DNA of 64,000 bases. Origin: Myxococcota bacterium (GTDB lineage: Bacteria; Myxococcota_A; Polyangia; Palsa-1104; JAEUJZ01). Under the pieces are notes generated by a model that had not been told where the DNA came from, searched no databases, and saw nothing but the letters and a program-made list of their open reading frames with translations. Shown here one piece after another: positions 17,720 through 30,925 of the stretch (positions within the stretch are counted from its first letter, which is position 1; every line of letters starts with the position of its first letter). Made by a program: the position numbers and the translations under genes. Location: contig JANWXW010000031.1 of NCBI GenBank assembly GCA_025057315.1, forward strand, positions 1 through 64,000, written 5' to 3'.

Positions 17720-17990
17720 CGCCTTCCCCTGGCCCAAGAGGCTCGGTGCGCAGGGAGCCATCCTCGCCACGGATGAGCACGTCCACCCGCTGCTCGGCCG
17801 CATCGAGGAGCGCTGCCCCCTGCCGCGACAGCCGGACGCCCTCCTCGAACGCCCGCAGCGACTGCTCCAGCGACAGATTGCCTTGCTCCAGCTGGGCCAC
17901 CACCTGCCGCAGGCGGTCCAGGATGCGGTCAAAGCCCATGGCGCGGTCGTCCGGTCCGGCCGGCTGGGTGGCTGCGCTTTCCTCGAACAT
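17706..17990 (-). CDS. xseB: Exodeoxyribonuclease VII small subunit
   Basis: 94 residues (family usually about 80). Characteristic sequence GFDRILDRLRQVVAQLEQGN followed by LSLEQSLRAFEEGVRLSRQG, two helices that pack on XseA to form the ssDNA exonuclease. The large subunit gene xseA is not in the window. It is first in the minus-strand operon xseB - response regulator - FHA-GGDEF - FHA-TPR - tlyA. Divergent from the Cys-rich lipoprotein gene. Confidence 0.9.
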   Translation of the reverse strand: MFEESAATQPAGPDDRAMGFDRILDRLRQVVAQLEQGNLSLEQSLRAFEEGVRLSRQGAALLDAAEQRVDVLIRGEDGSLRTEPLGPGEGDGRG

Positions 17991-18082
17991 GACATCGTCT
18001 ACTCTACGTTTTGAGCCCGCTTGATGCAAGCAGGCGGTCCTGTATCTCTTGCATTGTGCGGGCTGTCCCGGGACCATAAACC

Positions 18083-20047
18083 ATGCGGATGTTACGCCCC
18101 CTGGGGCCTGTCGTTGCCGTGTTGCTGGGGCTGGGCTGCACTGCCGTGCCTGACGACCCCTGCCCTCCTGGCTCGCTGCGGCTTGAATGCCGCCAGCGGT
18201 GCCAGCGAGACAGCGACTGCGTGGCGCCGGCTGTCTGTGACCCGCTGACCCACAGGTGCCAGGCCCGCGCCATCGCCTGTGACCCCCCAGGGAGTCAGGT
18301 CCCCGATGGCGACGCAGAGGATGCCCCCGATGCGGGTGCGCCCGCTGCCTGCCCCGAACACAAAGAATGCGACCTGCTGACCCGGACATGCATCCCGGTG
18401 CCCGGCGCTCCCTGTCAGCGCAGCGAAGACTGCCGGCCGGGGGAGGTCTGCAGCGACGGTTCCTGCATGCCGGACGCCGAGGCCCAGGCCTGCCTTCGCG
18501 ATGCTGAATGCCCGCCGGGCCAGATCTGCCGCCTGACGCTAGACCCGATGGGCCAGCTGCGCGCGGTCTGCGGCCCACCGCTGGGCCCCTCTCCCCCGGG
18601 TGCGCGGTGCGTGGACGGCCGGGAGTGCCAGAGCGGCATCTGTCTGCTGTCGGGGGTGTGCTTCGGCGGCTGCACCCCGCAAACGGTGCACACCGACTGC
18701 GATCCAGCCGAGGAGCAGGTCTGTGGTCAGGTCGTGCTGTCCACTGCAGACGGCCGCTCTCACATCCGCGCCACCTGCACCCCCAAGCTTCGCCCCTGTC
18801 AGCGCGATCGGGACTGCGCCGACACGGGTGGCGCGTGCAGCATCACCACCGATCCGCTCGACCCGACCCGGCTCATCACCGCCTGCACCATGCCGCGCGG
18901 CCGCGCCCGCGCCGGCGGTCCCTGCCGCCAGGACGAGGACTGCCCCAGTGGGCTGTGCCTGTCCACCTACTGCTTTGCCGCCTGCGTCAATGCCACCGAT
19001 TGCCGCCCTGGCTTCGCCTGCCGGGCCGAGAGCTACGTCCTGGGAGATACGCAGGGAAGCATCAAGACCTGCACGCCGGCGCGCATGTGCACGACCCGCT
19101 TTTCCTGCCCTGCCCCGGACGAGACGTGCGCACCGCAGCCCGATGCCGCCGGAACCGGTCTGGCCCTGGTGTGCACTCCCGGCCTGGGGGCGCAGACGGG
19201 AGAGGCCTGCCGTCATGGCGGCGACTGTATGAGCGGCATCTGCCTGGTGCCAGGCCTGTGCGCGGGCGGCTGCAACGCAGACGGGGACTGCCCCCGGGGT
19301 CCGCAGGGCCAGGTGGAGCTGTGTCGCCCGGCTCGCCTGGAGGTGGCCGGCGTCGAGGGGACGGTGAAGGTGTGTCAGATACCGCCCCCGGCCTGCCAGC
19401 GCGACGCCGACTGCAGCCAACCTGGCCACATCTGCCGTCCCTACCTTTCGCTGGACAATCCGCTGCTCATCCGGCCAGGCTGCGGACCGGCACCCAACCC
19501 CGGGCAGGGTCAGACGGGCGCCCCCTGCAACTTGTCCGCCGAGTGCCGCAGCAACTACTGCATGAGGTCGACCTCGCCGCCAGTATGCTACGGCATCTGC
19601 CGCAGCGACGCCGACTGCCCCGCGGGCCAACGCTGCTATGCCGAGTCCGTGCACTTTCTGACCAGCGGGACCAGCGGGACGATCTCGGCCACTTACGATG
19701 CCACCAGTGCCTGCGCCCCCAATGTCGGCAGCCGACGACCCTGCAGCGGCGATGGCAGCGCCATGGACTGCCCGGCCGGCGAGGTATGCGTGCCTGTTCC
19801 CGACGCGCAGCAGGTGGCATGGGCCAAACGCTGCCTTCGGCCCGTAGGACCGGGACGCGGCGGCGCCACCTGCGCCGACAACAAGGAATGCCAGAGCGGG
19901 CGGTGCACGTTGATTGGCGGGACGCGTCGCTGCGTCGGGCTGTGCGCGGTCGGCGGAGCAGCGGTCTGCGCCCCTGGCACCTCCTGCCGGGCCGGCACGC
20001 TCGGTCTGCGCACAGGGTATGCGCCACCCCTGACCTATTGCCAATAG
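18083..20047 (+). CDS. Cys-rich secreted lipoprotein with repeated DxDCPxGxxC modules
   Basis: 654 residues. The signal peptide ends in a lipobox (VLLGLGC). The mature part has some 15 short modules with spacings such as CQRDSDCVAPAVC, CLRDAECPPGQIC, CRSDADCPAGQRC and CQSGRC, which must form many disulfides. This architecture is common among secreted or surface proteins of myxobacteria and relatives; the biochemical role is unknown, with adhesion or ligand binding as inference. It ends in PPLTYCQ without a sorting tag. ATG 18083 or 18089 could be used. A long open frame on the opposite strand is a high-GC shadow. Confidence 0.8.
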   Translation: MRMLRPLGPVVAVLLGLGCTAVPDDPCPPGSLRLECRQRCQRDSDCVAPAVCDPLTHRCQARAIACDPPGSQVPDGDAEDAPDAGAPAACPEHKECDLLTRTCIPVPGAPCQRSEDCRPGEVCSDGSCMPDAEAQACLRDAECPPGQICRLTLDPMGQLRAVCGPPLGPSPPGARCVDGRECQSGICLLSGVCFGGCTPQTVHTDCDPAEEQVCGQVVLSTADGRSHIRATCTPKLRPCQRDRDCADTGGACSITTDPLDPTRLITACTMPRGRARAGGPCRQDEDCPSGLCLSTYCFAACVNATDCRPGFACRAESYVLGDTQGSIKTCTPARMCTTRFSCPAPDETCAPQPDAAGTGLALVCTPGLGAQTGEACRHGGDCMSGICLVPGLCAGGCNADGDCPRGPQGQVELCRPARLEVAGVEGTVKVCQIPPPACQRDADCSQPGHICRPYLSLDNPLLIRPGCGPAPNPGQGQTGAPCNLSAECRSNYCMRSTSPPVCYGICRSDADCPAGQRCYAESVHFLTSGTSGTISATYDATSACAPNVGSRRPCSGDGSAMDCPAGEVCVPVPDAQQVAWAKRCLRPVGPGRGGATCADNKECQSGRCTLIGGTRRCVGLCAVGGAAVCAPGTSCRAGTLGLRTGYAPPLTYCQ

Positions 20048-20203
20048 GGAGCCTAGCCGACCCGGCCAAAATGCGAGAGCGTGGGCTCATGCCCGGTGCC
20101 CGTCCGCACCGGCGGATCGACGCCCGCGCCTTGCAGCGGCGGCCGCCGTCCAACAACGAGGCACTGGAGAGCTTTCCGTCGTTGCACCGCCACACAAGCC
20201 CAT
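20048..20203. other. Intergenic spacer before the eroded locus
   Basis: Nothing assignable is seen between the lipoprotein stop and the first recognisable kinase-like residues of the relic. Confidence 0.5.
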
Positions 20204-20790
20204 AGCTTCCTCGGTGCTGGGGCGTTCGGCCGGCTCTACGCTGCATCCACGCCGGGCTGGGGGGCATCGAGGCGGTCAAGCGCATTGAAAGCCAGCACGA
20301 TAACCCGGGACGACCGCCAGCCGAGCGCCTCCTTATGGGTCAGCCCGGCTCGCTGGACGAGGCGTTCGCCCGCGCTGGCAGCCACATCCAGCTGGCGGTG
20401 CTGCAGCGGGCGCGGCTCCCGTGGGCTCGGTGCTCGGCATCTGCGGGGGCGCGCTGCTCTATGACCGCACTTTATTCTTCTTTATTTATCTTAGCTAGAG
20501 GGCCGGGGCCGACAGCGGGCCCTGCAGGAGCGTGATCTGCGCCGCGCCCTGGGGGCCTCCTCCGCCGCGCCCACAAGATGCGCCTACGCAGCCTGGCCCT
20601 GCCCGCCCTGGGCACCTCCAGCGGCGTCCTGCCGAGGAGGCGACGCGCATCATAGGGGATGTCACGCACACGTATCTGCTGGGGTTCCCTCCGCCTCTGG
20701 AGCAGGTCACCTTGGTGCTCCGCGACCGCGCCATGGCCGTGGCCTGCCGCGCAGCGGCCACCGAGCGCGGCATGCTGCTGGTGTCATTCC
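20204..20790 (+). pseudogene. Frameshifted relic: Ser/Thr kinase N-lobe plus macro domain
   Basis: No intact frame, but conserved pieces line up on the plus strand. SFLGAGAFGRLYAAS (from 20204) resembles a kinase Gly loop, continued one frame over by GIEAVKRIESQ, a VAIK-like strand. From about 20530, LRRALGASSAA, then AHKMRLRSLALPALGTSSGV, then in the next frame EEATRIIGDV, LEQVTLVLRD and a final helix match the C-terminal half of an ADP-ribose-binding macro domain (RSIAFPALGT ... VxFVL). At least three frameshifts and an internal deletion are needed. Inferred ancestor: a kinase-macro fusion. Domain identity is by eye. Confidence 0.5.
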
Positions 20791-20887
20791 TGCTGCTCCC
20801 CGGGATACCCGGGAAAAAGGTTGACCCTGGGTCCGTTCCTCCGTAGCCTCATTGCCTAGACTGAACTGTCAGTCTAATCATCTGGCC

Positions 20888-20892
20888 AGGAG
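20888..20892 (+). promoter_or_regulatory. Shine-Dalgarno deciding the activase start
   Basis: AGGAG precedes ATG 20903 by ten bases, preferring it to an in-frame TTG at 20852. Confidence 0.6.
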
Positions 20893-20902
20893 CAATGCCC
20901 CG

Positions 20903-24553
<3,651 letters not shown>

Positions 24554-24595
24554 CCTGCCCCCCGCCCGGGGGGCTCACATCTCAGGAGAACGACC

Positions 24596-26350
24596 ATGGA
24601 GATGCAGCGCGATGCTCACACAAGGGGCGGCAAGGTTTGGCTGCCGGTCATTGGCAATCCGGCGCCTGTCCGCAGCGATACCGCGCTCCTGGACATCGAG
24701 GCCGAGCTAGAGGCCTTCGCCCAGGAGCAGCGGCGGCAGCTGGGTCTGGATGCTCGCCGTGAGCACTTCGTCGATCGGAACCCGCAGAAGTTTACCCGCG
24801 ACCAGCGCGCGCACACCACCATTTTGCTGGGCGGCCTGACCATGGCCCATGACTACCTGATTACCGGCGCGCTCAGCGGCCTAGGCTATAAGGTGAAGGC
24901 GCTTGATGTTCCTGACAATGCGGCGCTGGCCTTCGGCAAAGAGTTTGGCAACCGCGCGCAGTGCAACCCGACCTACTTTACAGTCGGCAACCTCATCAAG
25001 TACCTGATCCATCTGCGAGATGAACAGAAGATCCCCACGCGCGACATCGTGGATCAGTACCTGTTTGTCACCGCCGGTGCATGTGGGCCGTGCCGTTTCG
25101 GCACCTATGTGACCGAGTACAGAAAGGCGCTGCGCGACGCGGGCTTTGATGGCTTCCGCGTGCTGCTGTTCCAGCAACAGGGCGGCCTCAAGCAGGCCAC
25201 CGGCGAGGCCACAGGGCTAGAATTCAACCCGAGCTTCTTCTTCGCGCTGCTCAAGGCCATTATGGTGGGCGATGTGCTCAACGCCATCGGCTACCGCATG
25301 CGGCCCTACGAGAAGGTGGCCGGCGAGACGGACCGCGCGCTCGAAGAATGCAAGCGGATCGTGTACCAGGCTTTCGAGAAGCGGCAGAGCCTGCTGTGGG
25401 CGCTGCTGCGTTGCCGGGCGCGGCTGCGCAACGTCGAGGTAGATCGCACGCGCCCCAAGCCCAAGGTCTCGGTCATCGGAGAGTTCTGGGCCATGACCAC
25501 TGAGGGCGACGGCAACTACCAGCTCCAGCGGTTCCTAGAGGCCGAGGGCGCCGAGGTGGACATCCAGATCGTCACCAACTGGCTCCTCTACCAAATCTGG
25601 GAGCACCGCTGGGATACGATGCAGCGCATGGGCCTGCGCTACCTGGACAAGGGTCGCAAGGGCCTGCTCGGTGTCAACGTGCAGAAGAAGCTGGCCATGC
25701 TGTGGCTGGCCGACCGCGCGCTGCGCGTCGTCTTCCAGACGCTGGCCAACCTCGTCGGTTTGCATGACTACCCTCTGCCCGATATGGACCTGGTGGCAGA
25801 ACGCGCCAAGGACCTGTACAACAACCACCTCCGCGGCGGCGAAGGCCACATGGAGGTGGGCAAATTGATTCTCAACATCGAGAAGAAAAAGTCGACCATG
25901 ACGTTGTCGGTCAAGCCCTTTGGCTGCATGCCCAGCTCGGGCGTCTCGGACGGCGTGCAGTCCTGGGTCACGGAGAAGCACCCGGGGGCGATCTTCCTGC
26001 CGATCGAGACCAGCGGCGATGGCGCGGTCAACGTCTACAGCCGGGTGCAGATGATGCTGTTCAAGGCACGGCAGGTGGCGCGGGCTGAATTCGACGCGGC
26101 CTGCCGGGAGGCCGGCGTGTCAGCCGAGGAAGTACGGCTGTATCTGGCCCGTCACCGGCGCCTAGCGAGCCCCTTCTTCTGGCCCACCCACCGCGTGACC
26201 ACCACCGCCTCCGACTTGGTGTACGAGGTGGCCCCCTACATCAAGGATCCCTATCATGGCCTGCGCCGTGCTGGCCGCCGCCTGATGTCCCTGCTTCGCC
26301 CCTCCGCCGCCCACGCCAAGGCCCCCTCGGTGGAGCAACCTACCTGCTGA
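24596..26350 (+). CDS. 2-Hydroxyacyl-CoA dehydratase-like partner of the activase
   Basis: 584 residues, with AGGAG before the ATG. It resembles the C-terminal portion of long acyl-CoA dehydratase activase-related proteins and HgdA/B-like subunits. Cysteines likely to hold an Fe-S cluster are in GACGPCRFGTY and in FGCMPSSGVSD, with a further Cys-containing N-terminal half. It would accept electrons from the activase and perhaps act on a CoA thioester or another substrate; the true reaction is unknown. Neighbours encode no obvious transport or CoA-transferase genes. Such clusters are oxygen-sensitive, hinting at at least microaerobic or anaerobic phases. Confidence 0.8.
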   Translation: MEMQRDAHTRGGKVWLPVIGNPAPVRSDTALLDIEAELEAFAQEQRRQLGLDARREHFVDRNPQKFTRDQRAHTTILLGGLTMAHDYLITGALSGLGYKVKALDVPDNAALAFGKEFGNRAQCNPTYFTVGNLIKYLIHLRDEQKIPTRDIVDQYLFVTAGACGPCRFGTYVTEYRKALRDAGFDGFRVLLFQQQGGLKQATGEATGLEFNPSFFFALLKAIMVGDVLNAIGYRMRPYEKVAGETDRALEECKRIVYQAFEKRQSLLWALLRCRARLRNVEVDRTRPKPKVSVIGEFWAMTTEGDGNYQLQRFLEAEGAEVDIQIVTNWLLYQIWEHRWDTMQRMGLRYLDKGRKGLLGVNVQKKLAMLWLADRALRVVFQTLANLVGLHDYPLPDMDLVAERAKDLYNNHLRGGEGHMEVGKLILNIEKKKSTMTLSVKPFGCMPSSGVSDGVQSWVTEKHPGAIFLPIETSGDGAVNVYSRVQMMLFKARQVARAEFDAACREAGVSAEEVRLYLARHRRLASPFFWPTHRVTTTASDLVYEVAPYIKDPYHGLRRAGRRLMSLLRPSAAHAKAPSVEQPTC

Positions 26351-26644
26351 TGCTCTGAGCCCCCCAGGGGCCTACGCCTCCTCATTATCCGACTGCCTGT
26401 GTCTGGCCCCCTCGGTCTGCACGCAGCGGTCGGGTATTCCCCAGGGTGAAGCTCCTTCTTGCCCGACTGCCTCTGGCATAGAGACCTTGCCCAGGCCTCT
26501 CCAGAGGCCGGGTGCGCCCTGGGTGTCTACATCTGCCCTCCGTTGCCTCAGCCCTGGGCTGCGGTGTCACCATCAGGCCCGGTATCTGCCTTGCCCCTGC
26601 GCCGGGCCACAGGGAGGATGGATGACCAAGGGAACAACGCGGGC
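26351..26644. other. Gene-poor spacer
   Basis: Contains a short GC hairpin right after the stop (GCCCC at 26359-26363 with GGGGC at 26367-26371) and a perfect inverted repeat GGCCTCT-CC-AGAGGCC (26494-26509). An imperfect direct repeat, CCGACTGCCT, occurs near 26388 and 26463. No gene is supported. Confidence 0.45.
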
Positions 26645-26983
26645 CTACCGCGCAAGCAGCGTGAGGCGCAGGGCACGAGAAGCACGCGGTCGGCCCTCTC
26701 CCATCACGCCAACGTCATAGTCCAGCCAGATCCATGGGGTCGCTGGATCCTCGCTGACGCGGATGGCGGAGGGCCGTTGTTGCGGATCCAACACCCGCTC
26801 GGAGGTGGCCTCGGCCAAGTGGCTCGCTGTCCGCCCGGCCAAGCGCACTGCCTCACGGCGCGTGGCACGCATCCGCTGCAGGAGTCGGAACCGTCTGCCC
26901 GGCCCCTGGGTTACCCCGATACAGATGTCTGCTACGCGGTCATCGTCCAGGTCGGTCAGAGATGCCAGCCTGCTGCGCACCAT
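26645..26983 (-). CDS. Hypothetical protein, weakly supported
   Basis: 112 residues. The start ATG at 26983 has GAGG about seven bases upstream, and an in-frame stop lies just before it. Composition is protein-like with balanced Asp/Glu (LTDLDDDRVADICIGVTQG, PATPWIWLDYDVGVMGE), unlike the Arg/Ser-rich frames on the other strand. Third-position GC is lower than in neighbours, so it may be decaying or foreign. No family recognised, no signal peptide or membrane segment. The plus-strand open frame over the same region is judged a shadow. Confidence 0.35.
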   Translation of the reverse strand: MVRSRLASLTDLDDDRVADICIGVTQGPGRRFRLLQRMRATRREAVRLAGRTASHLAEATSERVLDPQQRPSAIRVSEDPATPWIWLDYDVGVMGEGRPRASRALRLTLLAR

Positions 26984-27159
26984 CAGCTACCTCGCAGCCC
27001 CAGCGGACAAAGCACACCCTATGCCAGCATTCAGGGAATGGCAAGCGTAGGCTTGTCTGGGACCTTGGCCGCTCGTCCGAAAGGAGGCTGGTCAAAAATG
27101 ACCAGTCCGAGGACTGTAAACCCCATGCGCCCCAAGCGTGCAGGGGGCTTCGGGGCTTG
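26984..27159. other. Spacer downstream of the acyl-CoA dehydrogenase
   Basis: No gene seen. It holds the hairpin described in the next entry. Confidence 0.4.
27088..27105 (-). terminator. Candidate terminator hairpin of the acyl-CoA dehydrogenase gene
   Basis: CTGGTCA-AAAA-TGACCAG: 7-base arms around a four-base loop, about 55 bases past the minus-strand stop. A second small stem AGTCC-GA-GGACT (27104-27115) adjoins it. There is no long U tract, so intrinsic termination is uncertain. Confidence 0.4.
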
Positions 27160-28326
<1,167 letters not shown>

Positions 28327-28390
28327 GCTCACTCCGCAGCGGTTTTTGCTGGACCTGTCAAGCTGCCAGATTCGCCTTCTATCTACCAGG

Positions 28391-28420
28391 TTGACCGGGA
28401 AGATATCTGTATCTTATGAT
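28391..28420 (+). promoter_or_regulatory. Putative sigma-70 promoter for the kinase gene
   Basis: TTGACC (28391-28396) and TATGAT (28415-28420) with an 18-base spacer, in an AT-rich island. It overlaps the inverted repeat AGATATC (28401-28407) / GATATCT (28428-28434), a possible operator. Confidence 0.55.
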
Positions 28421-28435
28421 AATATTTGATATCTT

Positions 28436-28475
28436 GGCCTTAGCCTCCGACAGCCTGCGGAGGCAGGCTAAGGCC
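28436..28475. repeat. Long inverted repeat upstream of the kinase gene
   Basis: GGCCTTAGCCT (28436-28446) and AGGCTAAGGCC (28465-28475) are perfect 11-base arms. An alternative stem CCTCCG (28444-28449) / CGGAGG (28458-28463) overlaps the left arm. It lies between the promoter and the GTG start, so it would be in the leader RNA. No U tract follows. Confidence 0.65.
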
Positions 28476-28488
28476 TTAGGGTACCATC

Positions 28489-29877
28489 GTGGCGGTCCCG
28501 TTCGGCAAATACCTCCTCGAGAGCAAGCTGGCGGAAGGCGGGATGGCCGAGATCTTCCTGGCCCGTCAGCCAGGGTTCGAGGGGTTCGAGCGGCAGGTGG
28601 TGGTCAAGCGGCTGTTGCCGGAGCTGTCGACCGAGCATGATTTTGTGCGCATGTTTCTCAACGAGGCGCGTCTGGCGGCCCGCCTCAACCACCCGCACAT
28701 CGTGCAGATCTACGAGCTGGGCCAGGAGGAAGGAGCCTACTTCCTGGCGATGGAGTACATCCGCGGCGAGGATCTGCGCAGCCTGGCGCAGCAAGCCGAT
28801 GCCATGGGCATGCGCCCCTCGCCCGGGTTGGTCTGTCGCATCATCTGCGAGGTCCTCTCCGGCCTCCACTATGCCCATACCCGTACGGGCCCCGACGGCA
28901 AACCCCTGGGCCTGGTGCATCGCGACATCTCGCCGCAAAATATCCTTGTCACCTACGACGGCACTGTAAAGATCATCGATTTCGGCATTGCCAAGGCAAC
29001 CCAACGGCAGTCATCCGACCAGACCCAGGCCGGCCTGCTCAAGGGAAAGTATGCCTACATGTCTCCCGAGCAGACGCGCGGCGGTCAGATCGACGCCCGG
29101 TCAGACATCTTCTCGGCCGGGATCTTGCTATGGGAGCTGCTCACCTGGAAACGCCTGTTCAAGCGCAGCACGGATCTCGCGACGCTGGTGGCGATCAGCG
29201 ATGAACCGGCCCCGCCGCCCTCGCATGTCAACCCCGACCTGCCCCCGGAGCTGGACCCCATCGTGCTGGGCGCCCTGGCAGTGCACCCGGACGATCGCTA
29301 CCCGTCGGCACAGGCATTTCAGACGGCCTTGGAGGAGTTTATTGCCGCCCATGGCCTAACAGCCGATACGCGGGCCCTCCGCCAGTATATGCACGAACTG
29401 TTCCGCGACAAGCTGGCCCAGGAAGCGAGCACGCCCAGGCCGGCTCTCAGCCAGCCGCGACGCCCGGGGTCGCCCCTGACCATGCCGCTGCAGACGCTGG
29501 ATGGAACCAGACGCCGGCAGACGCCGCCGGGGCAGGCGGTGGCCGTGCAAGGGCCGCAGCCCGTCCTGGATACACCCCGCCCCGAGCCAATGGGCCTGTC
29601 GCCGCCTCGCCTTCTGCCCTCGGCCGAAACGCCGGTGAACACCCGGACGCCCGCCCTGCCGGAGGGCGGGCCTCACAGGGAACTCCATGGACCTCCGGAG
29701 GTGCCACGGCCGCCTGTCGAGACCCAGGAGGTCGAGACCCAGGAGGTCGAGACCCAGGGGGTCGAGACCCAGCAGGAGCCACCCGCGCGACGGCCAGTGG
29801 TCCTTGCAGCCGCGACGGGTCTGGTGCTCGGTCTGGTGGTCGTGTTGGTGCTGCAGAGCCTGTTCGGATTCCCCTAG
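28489..29877 (+). CDS. Membrane Ser/Thr protein kinase
   Basis: 462 residues, GTG start. Complete Hanks kinase: LAEGGMAEIFLA Gly loop (14-25), Lys40 in VVVKRL, HRDISPQN (144-151), DFGIAK (164-169), MSPEQ (191-195), SDIFSAG. HRDISPQN is common in myxobacterial kinases. A long Pro-rich linker includes a VETQ tandem repeat and ends in one TM (about 438-459), so the catalytic domain is cytoplasmic with only a few residues outside. Targets are unknown; the FHA proteins in the window are possible readers of such kinases. It converges with the anti-sigma gene. Confidence 0.92.
   Translation: MAVPFGKYLLESKLAEGGMAEIFLARQPGFEGFERQVVVKRLLPELSTEHDFVRMFLNEARLAARLNHPHIVQIYELGQEEGAYFLAMEYIRGEDLRSLAQQADAMGMRPSPGLVCRIICEVLSGLHYAHTRTGPDGKPLGLVHRDISPQNILVTYDGTVKIIDFGIAKATQRQSSDQTQAGLLKGKYAYMSPEQTRGGQIDARSDIFSAGILLWELLTWKRLFKRSTDLATLVAISDEPAPPPSHVNPDLPPELDPIVLGALAVHPDDRYPSAQAFQTALEEFIAAHGLTADTRALRQYMHELFRDKLAQEASTPRPALSQPRRPGSPLTMPLQTLDGTRRRQTPPGQAVAVQGPQPVLDTPRPEPMGLSPPRLLPSAETPVNTRTPALPEGGPHRELHGPPEVPRPPVETQEVETQEVETQGVETQQEPPARRPVVLAAATGLVLGLVVVLVLQSLFGFP
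29716..29775 (+). repeat. Four 15-bp tandem repeats in the kinase linker
   Basis: Units GTCGAGACCCAGGAG at 29716, 29731, 29746 and 29761; copies 1-2 identical, 3 and 4 with end changes. They encode VETQE, VETQE, VETQG, VETQQ. Length changes would stay in frame, and each unit offers a threonine. Confidence 0.85.
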
Positions 29878-29883
29878 CGCCCT

Positions 29884-30198
29884 CTATGTCCCCAGCAGGG
29901 CCAGGATCAGAGCGAGCCCCACCACAGCCAGCACGCCGACCAGAGCAAGCCAGCGCCGAGAGCGGACGCGCACGATGGGTTCGCCCATCAGGGGCGCCAG
30001 CTGGCGGTCCAGGCGCAGGATTTGCTCCGTGGTGGACAGAAGGCGCAGAGCCCCTAGACGCTGCAGACGACGGTCCACCTCGCGAAGTGCCTCGGCCTCG
30101 GCACGGCAGGGATTGCACCCCTGCAGGTGCTCCTCCACGGCCAGCGACGGTGGGCTTTCAGGCCCGGGCAGCTGCCTTCTTGCCTCGGCGCAAGTCAT
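29884..30198 (-). CDS. Anti-sigma factor-like membrane protein
   Basis: 104 residues. The N-terminal zinc-binding anti-sigma (ZAS) core is EEHLQGCNPCRAEAEAL (His plus CxxC), preceded by MTCAEARRQL. One TM lies near the C-terminus (WLALVGVLAVVGLALILALLG). GGAGG precedes ATG 30198 by six bases. It overlaps the 3' end of the sigma gene by 41 bases, typical of coupled sigma/anti-sigma pairs. It should hold the sigma factor at the membrane until an envelope signal releases it. Little is left outside the membrane to sense signals. Confidence 0.8.
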   Translation of the reverse strand: MTCAEARRQLPGPESPPSLAVEEHLQGCNPCRAEAEALREVDRRLQRLGALRLLSTTEQILRLDRQLAPLMGEPIVRVRSRRWLALVGVLAVVGLALILALLGT

Positions 30199-30925
30199 GT
30201 GGAACCTCCGCCGGGCTCAGGGTGCTCGGCATGGGGGGCTCGGGTTCCAGTTCCACCAGATCGCGCTGCAGCGCCCGCCGGAGCTGCTTCCGTCCGTGCT
30301 GCAGCCAGAAGCGACAGCTCTCCTCTGAACAACCGATGAGGTCCGCCACTTCGGCCAGCGTCCGGCCCTGCATGAGCACGGCGCTGACCACCAGGCGCAT
30401 CTCGGGAGACAGCTCTGCGAGCGCCTGCGACAGCCTCTCCAGCTGCTGCGCCTCAGCGGCGAGGCGGCCGTCGACCTCCTCGGACCGCGACCGCCCGGCG
30501 GGGAGCGACCCCCTGACGCCCAGCGGCGGTGGCGACATCGGGATGGGCGGGCGGCGCAGCAATTCCAGCAGCGGCCGGCTCCCTGGGGAGGGGACCGCTC
30601 TGGGCCCGCCAGGGCGGCCGGGGGCCTGCTGACGCAGCCGCGCCAGTACGGCGTTGACGACGAGTCGGTCCAGCCAGCGCTCGAGCCCCTGGGTCTCCTG
30701 GCTGGCCAGAGGCACCAGCAGCGGGCTCTGCAGGGCCTGATCTAGCACCTGCAGCACCACCTCCTGAGCAGCCTGAGGGTCTTGGAGCAACTGGAGCGCA
30801 CAGCCGAGCAGACGCTCGCGCTGGGCGAGGACACGACCCCTCGGGTCGGTCTCGGAGGCCTGAGCGGGTTGCAAACGCGAAAGAAGCCGGAACAAGGACC
30901 TACCTTCCAGGTTAGGGCTCCTCAT
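30158..30925 (-). CDS. ECF-like sigma factor
   Basis: 255 residues. Region 4 is clear: LAELSPEMRLVVSAVLMQGR, TLAEVADLIGCSEESCRFWL, then a basic helix (about 165-220). Region 2 (LLGCALQLLQDPQAAQEVVLQVLD) is recognisable but diverged. The linker is unusually Pro/Arg-rich. The C-terminal tail (about 30 residues) ends RRGKKAAARA. It overlaps pspA by 14 bases upstream and the anti-sigma gene downstream, so the three form one unit: pspA - sigma - anti-sigma. This suggests control of a membrane-stress response. Confidence 0.78.
   Translation of the reverse strand: MRSPNLEGRSLFRLLSRLQPAQASETDPRGRVLAQRERLLGCALQLLQDPQAAQEVVLQVLDQALQSPLLVPLASQETQGLERWLDRLVVNAVLARLRQQAPGRPGGPRAVPSPGSRPLLELLRRPPIPMSPPPLGVRGSLPAGRSRSEEVDGRLAAEAQQLERLSQALAELSPEMRLVVSAVLMQGRTLAEVADLIGCSEESCRFWLQHGRKQLRRALQRDLVELEPEPPMPSTLSPAEVPHDLRRGKKAAARA

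Noticed and set aside
18508..20205. Long plus- and minus-strand open frames overlapping the Cys-rich lipoprotein
   Set aside because: Arg-rich or Ala/Gly-rich composition with no start signal; the lipoprotein frame has a lipobox and regular Cys modules.
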